From contig JAISXH010000014.1 of the NCBI GenBank assembly GCA_031270825.1, positions 1-55,802 of the forward strand: 55,802 bases of DNA, read 5' to 3'. Under the pieces are notes generated by a model. The model worked only from the letters and a program-made list of their open reading frames with translations. It did not search any database and had not been told where the DNA came from. A program made the position numbers and the translations under genes. Position 1 is the stretch's first letter. Every line of letters begins with the position of its first letter. This DNA is from Bifidobacteriaceae bacterium. Its GTDB lineage: Bacteria > Actinomycetota > Actinomycetes > Actinomycetales > WQXJ01. This document shows positions 51,051 to 55,802 of this stretch, piece after piece.

Positions 51051-52427
51051 GTGAAAAGAAACCAAGCGTTCGCGGCCATCGCCGCTGTCGGCCTAGTGCT
51101 GGGCCTGGCCGCGTGCGGCGGCGGCAACGGTGACCAAGACGACAAAGACGACGTCGCCGCAGCTGACTCCGGAACGGTCACCTGGTGGGGATGGACTCCC
51201 GACACACCGGTGGCGGAGAAGTACATCGAGAAATTCAACGAGGAATACCCCGACATCAAGGTGACCTACAAGAACTACGAAAACGTCGACTACCGCAACG
51301 CCATCACTCCCGCCCTTGAATCCGGCAGCGGTCCGGACGTCTATAACATCTCCGCCGGCGGCGGCAGCGCCGACGCCTGGGGCGGATTCGCCCTAGACCA
51401 GAGCAAACTCGCCGAAGAGGCCCTGGGGGCGGACTGGCGGTCCCTGTTCACCGAGGGTTATGTTGAGCAATTGACCACGTCAGACGGCATCATGGCGGCC
51501 GTTCCCCTGGGCGGCATGGCGGCCGGCTTCGTGTGGTACAACGACAACATCTTCGCCGAGGCGGGCGCCACGCCGCCGACCGACTACGACAGCTGGGTCG
51601 ACGCCTGCGCGAAGATTCAGGCTGTGGGCAAGATCTGCTTCACCGTCGGGTTGGGCGGCCAGGACACGTTCCCCACCGAGATGTTCCACTCGGTGGCCAA
51701 CTCGGTCGACCCGGATTGGTTCCTGAAGGCCACCACCGGCCGAGCCCAGTGGACTGACCCGCAAGGCGTCGAAGTGATGGAGATCTTCCAGCGCATGGCC
51801 GAGGACGGGATCATTTCGAAGAATGCCCTCGACGGCCCGCAGTATCCGTTGGCCAACGAGGAGTTCATGCGCGGCGAAGCCGCCATGGTCCAGATGGGGT
51901 ATTGGTATGCCCAGTACTCAGGTCTCGAATCAGCCAAGACCGCGATGGAATCGGCTGGCGTCTCAAACCCGGAGCCATTCGTGCAGCTACCGCTGAACTT
52001 CCCGGATGTCGCTCAGAAGGGCAATGGTTCGGCTCTATTTGGCGATGTCGACTATGGCCTGGCGATCAACGCCGAATCGAAGAACATCGCGGCGTCCAAG
52101 ACGTTCGTCAAGTGGATGACCATGTCTCAAGTGGGGCAGCAGACGGTCGCCTCCGCGATCGACGTGATCCCAGCGGTCAAAGGCGTGACTCCGGATTGGG
52201 ACACACTGGTGCTGGTCGACCAAGCCAAGCAACAGCCGGCCCTGACCCAACTACTCGACGAAAGCACCTCGACCACCCAAACCCGTCAGTGGCAGGCCAC
52301 TGACACCACCTTGCGCGCGATCGTGGTCGCCATCCAAGAACTCGTCGATCCAACCGTCAACAAGACAATCCCAGACATCCTGCAAACGCTCCAGGATACG
52401 TCCGAACCTTCGGACATGGGGTTATGA
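51051..52427 (+). CDS. Sugar ABC transporter, solute-binding lipoprotein
   Basis: 458 residues. A signal peptide ends in a lipobox GLAACGGGNG (Cys22), then the family 1 solute-binding fold: TVTWWGWTPDTPVAEKYIEK, and the GPDVYNISAG, GGMAAGFVWYNDNIF, EEFMRGEAAMVQMGYWY signatures of carbohydrate-binding proteins. Anchored outside the membrane, it delivers a mono- or oligosaccharide to the two permeases downstream. GTG 51,051 follows GGACTGGAAG. Confidence 0.93.
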   Translation: MKRNQAFAAIAAVGLVLGLAACGGGNGDQDDKDDVAAADSGTVTWWGWTPDTPVAEKYIEKFNEEYPDIKVTYKNYENVDYRNAITPALESGSGPDVYNISAGGGSADAWGGFALDQSKLAEEALGADWRSLFTEGYVEQLTTSDGIMAAVPLGGMAAGFVWYNDNIFAEAGATPPTDYDSWVDACAKIQAVGKICFTVGLGGQDTFPTEMFHSVANSVDPDWFLKATTGRAQWTDPQGVEVMEIFQRMAEDGIISKNALDGPQYPLANEEFMRGEAAMVQMGYWYAQYSGLESAKTAMESAGVSNPEPFVQLPLNFPDVAQKGNGSALFGDVDYGLAINAESKNIAASKTFVKWMTMSQVGQQTVASAIDVIPAVKGVTPDWDTLVLVDQAKQQPALTQLLDESTSTTQTRQWQATDTTLRAIVVAIQELVDPTVNKTIPDILQTLQDTSEPSDMGL

Positions 52428-52453
52428 TCAGCCGCTAGGCCTCATATCGGCAA

Positions 52454-53488
52454 ATGTTAGTCACGAAACCTAGAGCCCGGGGTGGGGCGGTGGTCCGACG
52501 CGTTCGGACCGCACGCCCCATCCCGGGCGGAATGAGATGGCTCAGCCCTGCCCTGATCTTGTCAGTGGGCCTGATCTACTACTGCATCTTCTATTCCGGC
52601 TATCTATCCACTTTCTCCTGGCGGGGCGGGCGGACCCCGATGAAGCCGGTGGGCCTGGACAACTACGTCAAGGCCCTCGAATCACCTGTCTTCTGGCAGG
52701 CAATCATCCACACCTTGGTGTTCTTCGTGGTGGTTTATACGGTTCAGGTGCTGGGCGGAGTCGCCTTCTCGGCGGCTATGCATTCCGGCATCAAGTTCGC
52801 CACGCTCTACAAGGTGATCATTTTCACCCCGGTGGTGATCGCTCCCGCGATCATGGCGCCGGCGCACATCCAGGTCTGGTCCTCAGGCGGCACCGTCAAC
52901 GCGATCCTCGATCGGCTGGGCCTGGCATCACTGGCCCAGAGTTGGATCGGTCAGTCCTCCACCTCGCTGATGGTGGTCACGGCGGTGCAATGCTGGGGAG
53001 CGGTGGGCTTCGGCTTCCTGCTCTACCACGCGGCCATGGGCCAGATCGACAACGACATCCTGGAGGCGGCGCGCCTCGACGGCGCCGGGAACATCAGAAC
53101 ACTGTTCTCGGTCATCCTGCCCAACGTCCGGGGAACCACCGTGTCGCTGGGAATACTGAATTTCATCACCGCGCTGAAGCTGTTCGACAACCCTTGGCTG
53201 TTGACACAGGGCGGTCCAGCCCACTCGAGCGAGTTCCTCGGGACCATGATCTATAGCGAAGTGGCCGGCCAGAGCCGGAACATCGGCTACGCCAGCGCGC
53301 TGTCGATGATCTTGTTGGTGATCGCGATCGTCATCTCGGTCGTGATGAGCGTCTGGGGCCGCGAGCGGCCCCCGCGGGCGCCTAGCCGGCGCCAGGCGAA
53401 GCGGGCTGAAAGAAAGGTCTTGACGTCAAAGGCGACCGAACGGCATCGTCCGCCGGCTCTGGCCGCCAATAAGGGGGGAGACGCCTGA
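52454..53488 (+). CDS. Sugar ABC transporter permease (MalF type)
   Basis: 344 residues with about six membrane helices. The EAA loop is DILEAARLDGAGNIRTLFSVILPN. The C-terminus is a basic tail (PPRAPSRRQAKRAERK). ATG 52,454 lacks a good RBS; a GTG at 52,490 is an alternative. A 7-bp inverted repeat GGTCCGA-CGCGT-TCGGACC overlaps the early codons (52,492-52,510) and may tune expression relative to the binding protein. Forms the channel with the next gene product. Confidence 0.9.
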   Translation: MLVTKPRARGGAVVRRVRTARPIPGGMRWLSPALILSVGLIYYCIFYSGYLSTFSWRGGRTPMKPVGLDNYVKALESPVFWQAIIHTLVFFVVVYTVQVLGGVAFSAAMHSGIKFATLYKVIIFTPVVIAPAIMAPAHIQVWSSGGTVNAILDRLGLASLAQSWIGQSSTSLMVVTAVQCWGAVGFGFLLYHAAMGQIDNDILEAARLDGAGNIRTLFSVILPNVRGTTVSLGILNFITALKLFDNPWLLTQGGPAHSSEFLGTMIYSEVAGQSRNIGYASALSMILLVIAIVISVVMSVWGRERPPRAPSRRQAKRAERKVLTSKATERHRPPALAANKGGDA

Positions 53489-54276
53489 TGCTGGAAATTC
53501 GCGGCAAATTCCGCAAAATCGCGTTGCAGGTGGTAGTGACTATCGCGGTCATACCATTCCTCATCCCGATCTACACCATGATCGCTCGGTCGCTCGAAGG
53601 GCGTGGCTGGAGCAACTACCTCCAGGTGCTGAAAGTGCCTGGGTTCGGGCGTTTCTTCCTCAACTCGGCGCTTATCGCGACGGGCTCCATAACGATTGTC
53701 TACCTGGCCACCATGATGGCCGCCTACGCTTTCTCCAAACTGCGCGTCCGTTTCAAAGAGGTCTACTTCTGGATGCTGATGGCGGCTCTGACGCTGCCCG
53801 AAGTGGTGCTGATCGCGCCTTTGTACGTGACCGCGGTGCGCACGGGCATGCTGGGCACCTACTGGGCGGTGATTTTGCCCGTCGCCGCATTACAGATACC
53901 GTTCACCACGCTAATCGCGCGTTCCTACGTGGATGGCATACCCGACGCGCTATTCGAGGCCGCCAGAATCGACGGCGCCAACGCCTGGCGCGTGTTCTGG
54001 AACATCTTGGTCCCACTGGCCAAACCCATCGCCGTGGCGCTGGGCGTGTTGGTGCTGATCAACGCCTGGAACTCGTATCTGCTGCCGAAGATGTTCCTGA
54101 TCAACGACGACATGGGCACAGTCACTCTGCTGCCTGAATTCTTCAAGCGACAGTACAACGACGACACTCCGAAAGTGCTGGCCGCGGCGGTGCTCACGGC
54201 CTTGCCCGAAGTGCTAGCCTACATTCTGCTTCAGAAGCAATTCGAGCGCGGCATGGCCGCCGGGGCTCTGAAATGA
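53488..54276 (+). CDS. Sugar ABC transporter permease (MalG type)
   Basis: 262 residues, six membrane helices. FGRFFLNSALIATGSITIVY is the second helix region and DALFEAARIDGANAWRVFWN the EAA loop that docks the ATPase. ATG 53,488 overlaps the stop of the first permease gene (TGATG). The operon carries no ATP-binding subunit, so a shared multi-sugar ATPase of the MsiK type, encoded elsewhere, is presumably used. Confidence 0.92.
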   Translation: MLEIRGKFRKIALQVVVTIAVIPFLIPIYTMIARSLEGRGWSNYLQVLKVPGFGRFFLNSALIATGSITIVYLATMMAAYAFSKLRVRFKEVYFWMLMAALTLPEVVLIAPLYVTAVRTGMLGTYWAVILPVAALQIPFTTLIARSYVDGIPDALFEAARIDGANAWRVFWNILVPLAKPIAVALGVLVLINAWNSYLLPKMFLINDDMGTVTLLPEFFKRQYNDDTPKVLAAAVLTALPEVLAYILLQKQFERGMAAGALK

Positions 54277-54337
54277 GCCGTTCCGGCCGCGCCGCCCTCA
54301 CCACCCCAATCTTGTTCCTGCAAACGACTGGTTCCCA

Positions 54338-55306
54338 ATGAAGCATCCATCACCCGCACTCCCCCGGCGCGCGCTCGGCGCGACCGGACTAGAAGTCACC
54401 AACCTGTGTTTCGGCACCGGCGCCCTTGGTTCGGTGCCCGAGTTGTTCGGCTACGAGACGCCCGAGGAACGGGCCGTCGCCACCATCGCGGCGGCGCTCG
54501 ACTCACCCGTCAATTTCTTGGACACGTCGGCCGGGTATTCACGCGGCGAGTCGGAACGCCGCATCGGCCTGGCGATCGCGCAGCGCGGCGGCCTGCCGGA
54601 CGGGTTCGTCCTCGCCACCAAGGTCGATCCGGACCAGGCCACCTGGGCCTATGACGCCGCTGCGGTCCGGGCCTCGATCGAAGGGTCGCTTCAGCGCCTC
54701 GGGGTCGATTCGGTGCCGCTGCTCTACCTCCATGATCCGGAGTTGATCAGCTTCGAGGCGGCCATGGCCGCCAACGGCCCAGTCGCCGAACTGCAGCGAA
54801 TCCGGGACGAGGGCCTGGCGGCGCACATCGGGGTGGCGGGCGGACCGGTGGGCAATCTGGCCCAGTTCATCCGCACCGGGATCTTCGAGGTCCTGCTCAG
54901 CCACAACCGCTTCACCCTGCTTGATCGCACCGCCGACGCCCTCTTCGATGAGGCGGTCGAGCGCGGGATGGGAGTTGTCCAAGGGGCGCCGTTCGGCGGA
55001 GGCGTCCTCGCCAAGGGCCTTGACTCCACCACGCTGTACGCCTATCAGCCCATGAACGCGGCCACGCGAGAGCGAATCGCGCGCCTCGAGTCGATTTGCG
55101 ATGCGGCCGGCCTGCCCTTGGGTGCCGCCGCCCTCCAGTTCCCGCTGCGCGACAGTCGTATCGACTCGACAGTGGCGGGTATCACCCGCCCGGAGCGGAT
55201 CGAACAGACCTTGGACTGGGCCGCCTGGAAGATCGAGCCTGCGGTCTGGCAAGAACTGGAAGCCAACGCCGGCCTCGACGCCGGCCTGGACAACGATCCG
55301 CGCTAA
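54338..55306 (+). CDS. Aldo/keto reductase, aldose 1-dehydrogenase-like
   Basis: 322 residues. FLDTSAGYSRGESERRIGLA has the catalytic Asp and Tyr, VLATKVD the lysine and PLLYLHDPE the histidine. It is closest in pattern to D-threo-aldose 1-dehydrogenase/L-fucose dehydrogenase, which oxidise sugars to lactones, and ends with a variable C-terminal tail. It lies 61 bases after the permease and before a strong hairpin, so it is the last gene of the uptake operon and likely the first enzyme to meet the imported sugar. Confidence 0.85.
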   Translation: MKHPSPALPRRALGATGLEVTNLCFGTGALGSVPELFGYETPEERAVATIAAALDSPVNFLDTSAGYSRGESERRIGLAIAQRGGLPDGFVLATKVDPDQATWAYDAAAVRASIEGSLQRLGVDSVPLLYLHDPELISFEAAMAANGPVAELQRIRDEGLAAHIGVAGGPVGNLAQFIRTGIFEVLLSHNRFTLLDRTADALFDEAVERGMGVVQGAPFGGGVLAKGLDSTTLYAYQPMNAATRERIARLESICDAAGLPLGAAALQFPLRDSRIDSTVAGITRPERIEQTLDWAAWKIEPAVWQELEANAGLDAGLDNDPR

Positions 55307-55337
55307 CCGTAAGGCCCCGAAAGGCTGGGCCTTACGG
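55307..55337 (+). terminator. Hairpin terminator after the ABC transporter operon
   Basis: CCGTAAGGCCC and GGGCCTTACGG form a perfect 11-bp stem with a 9-base loop, starting immediately after the stop codon. There is no T tract, which is common for actinobacterial terminators. Confidence 0.75.
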
Positions 55338-55802
55338 GACACTATCCGAACCCTCCCGCGTCCACCGAAGACCCTGACCAAGCCGCACTTGGTAGTGCCT
55401 GGGGGAGCCCACAGCCTGGGCTCCTGAGTTGGGTCAAACCCCTTGGCGCCTCAGGGTCGACCGCGTTTAGCGCCCGGCGGTTCTGCGGAGGGTCTCCGGG
55501 GGCGCCCTCCGGCAGGGCGAGTCGCGGGGGGGGTCGTGGTCGGCGGGAATGCGTGATCGATCGGTATGTTCGAGCTGCCCGAGCCTGGAACCGCAAGCAT
55601 GCGTCGGCTCGCGGAATCAACACAATCACCGTCCCCTTGCGTATTTGTCGGTCGAGTTCGACGGTTTGCAGCCTTTTCTCCGTCCGAAGTTTCGCCGGAT
55701 TCTTGATGGTGTGGAGCGCTGAGCAGGGGTTACGGCTCTAGACGGCCGGTCAAGGTTGCAAGAGTATGATGCGCCGAGCGCGGCGTGTCTCGCAGGCGTC
55801 AG
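55338..55802. other. Intergenic stretch to window end
   Basis: Apart from the single repeat at 55,615 no gene or RNA is supported. The sequence from 55,480 to 55,550 is GC-rich with G runs. A short open frame (55,553-55,741) merely reads through the repeat. Confidence 0.4.
55615..55642 (-). repeat. Single GGGGACGG-family repeat
   Basis: One copy of the core also found at 830-1,012 and 7,395-7,536, in the same orientation as the second locus. It ends CCCCTTGCGTA as there. Confidence 0.85.

Overview
The window is high-GC DNA from an actinomycete. Several lines of evidence agree: a complete mshC (mycothiol ligase), the actinobacterial cell-division protein SepH, an LpdA-type flavoprotein without the redox cysteines, a PAC2 protein next to mshC and uppP, many GTG starts, and at least sixteen genes with a TAnnnT -10 box only 6-9 nt before the start codon (leaderless mRNAs). 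I cannot name the genus. No rRNA, tRNA, CRISPR or complete insertion sequence was seen.

Region 1-9,900 holds single housekeeping and redox genes: a phosphonatase-like HAD hydrolase, sepH, a fused msrAB, an FMN reductase, lpdA, a zinc alcohol dehydrogenase, map and a nitroreductase. Region 9,976-16,426 is a minus-strand biosynthetic block, rpe-ribD-ribE-ribBA-ribH-hisE-hisG, preceded by trmI. Between trmI and a RecB-like nuclease gene lies a small accessory island (16,438-19,178) with VapBC, a RelB/YoeB module and three broken genes. Region 19,179-26,669 is again core: RecB-like nuclease, HAD hydrolase, PAC2 protein, mshC, uppP, an aldo/keto reductase, a small acidic protein and an MFS exporter. 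An acetyl-CoA hydrolase/CoA-transferase gene follows, sharing a near-identical operator-like site with the alcohol dehydrogenase.

Region 28,631-31,410 is accessory and clearly lower in GC. It holds a compact, translationally coupled minus-strand operon for a secreted papain/C39-like cysteine peptidase (interrupted by a +1 frameshift at a TTT-TAA site), an exported protein with a membrane anchor, and a lipoprotein, then a MazEF-type pair. MazEF lies directly against a Pnkp-Hen1 RNA repair cassette (31,493-36,317), so a predicted RNA-cutting toxin sits beside RNA-end-healing enzymes.

Region 37,471-55,306 is one large sugar-utilisation locus. Twelve minus-strand genes encode three Gfo/Idh/MocA oxidoreductases, a GH1 beta-glucosidase, a VOC protein, an RpiR regulator, a shikimate-dehydrogenase-like enzyme, a fucose/arabinose-isomerase-like enzyme, a zinc dehydrogenase, an FGGY kinase, a D-2-hydroxyacid dehydrogenase and a cupin phosphoglucose isomerase-like protein. 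Four plus-strand genes encode an ABC sugar uptake system without its ATPase and an aldo/keto reductase. Two matching palindromes sit in the divergent promoter region. The substrate cannot be read from sequence, and the enzyme combination matches no standard pathway I recognise.

Two families of dispersed intergenic repeats recur: a GGGGACGGTGATTGTG family at three loci, one array abutting the map promoter, and a 120-nt hairpin-forming element at two loci about 33 kb apart.
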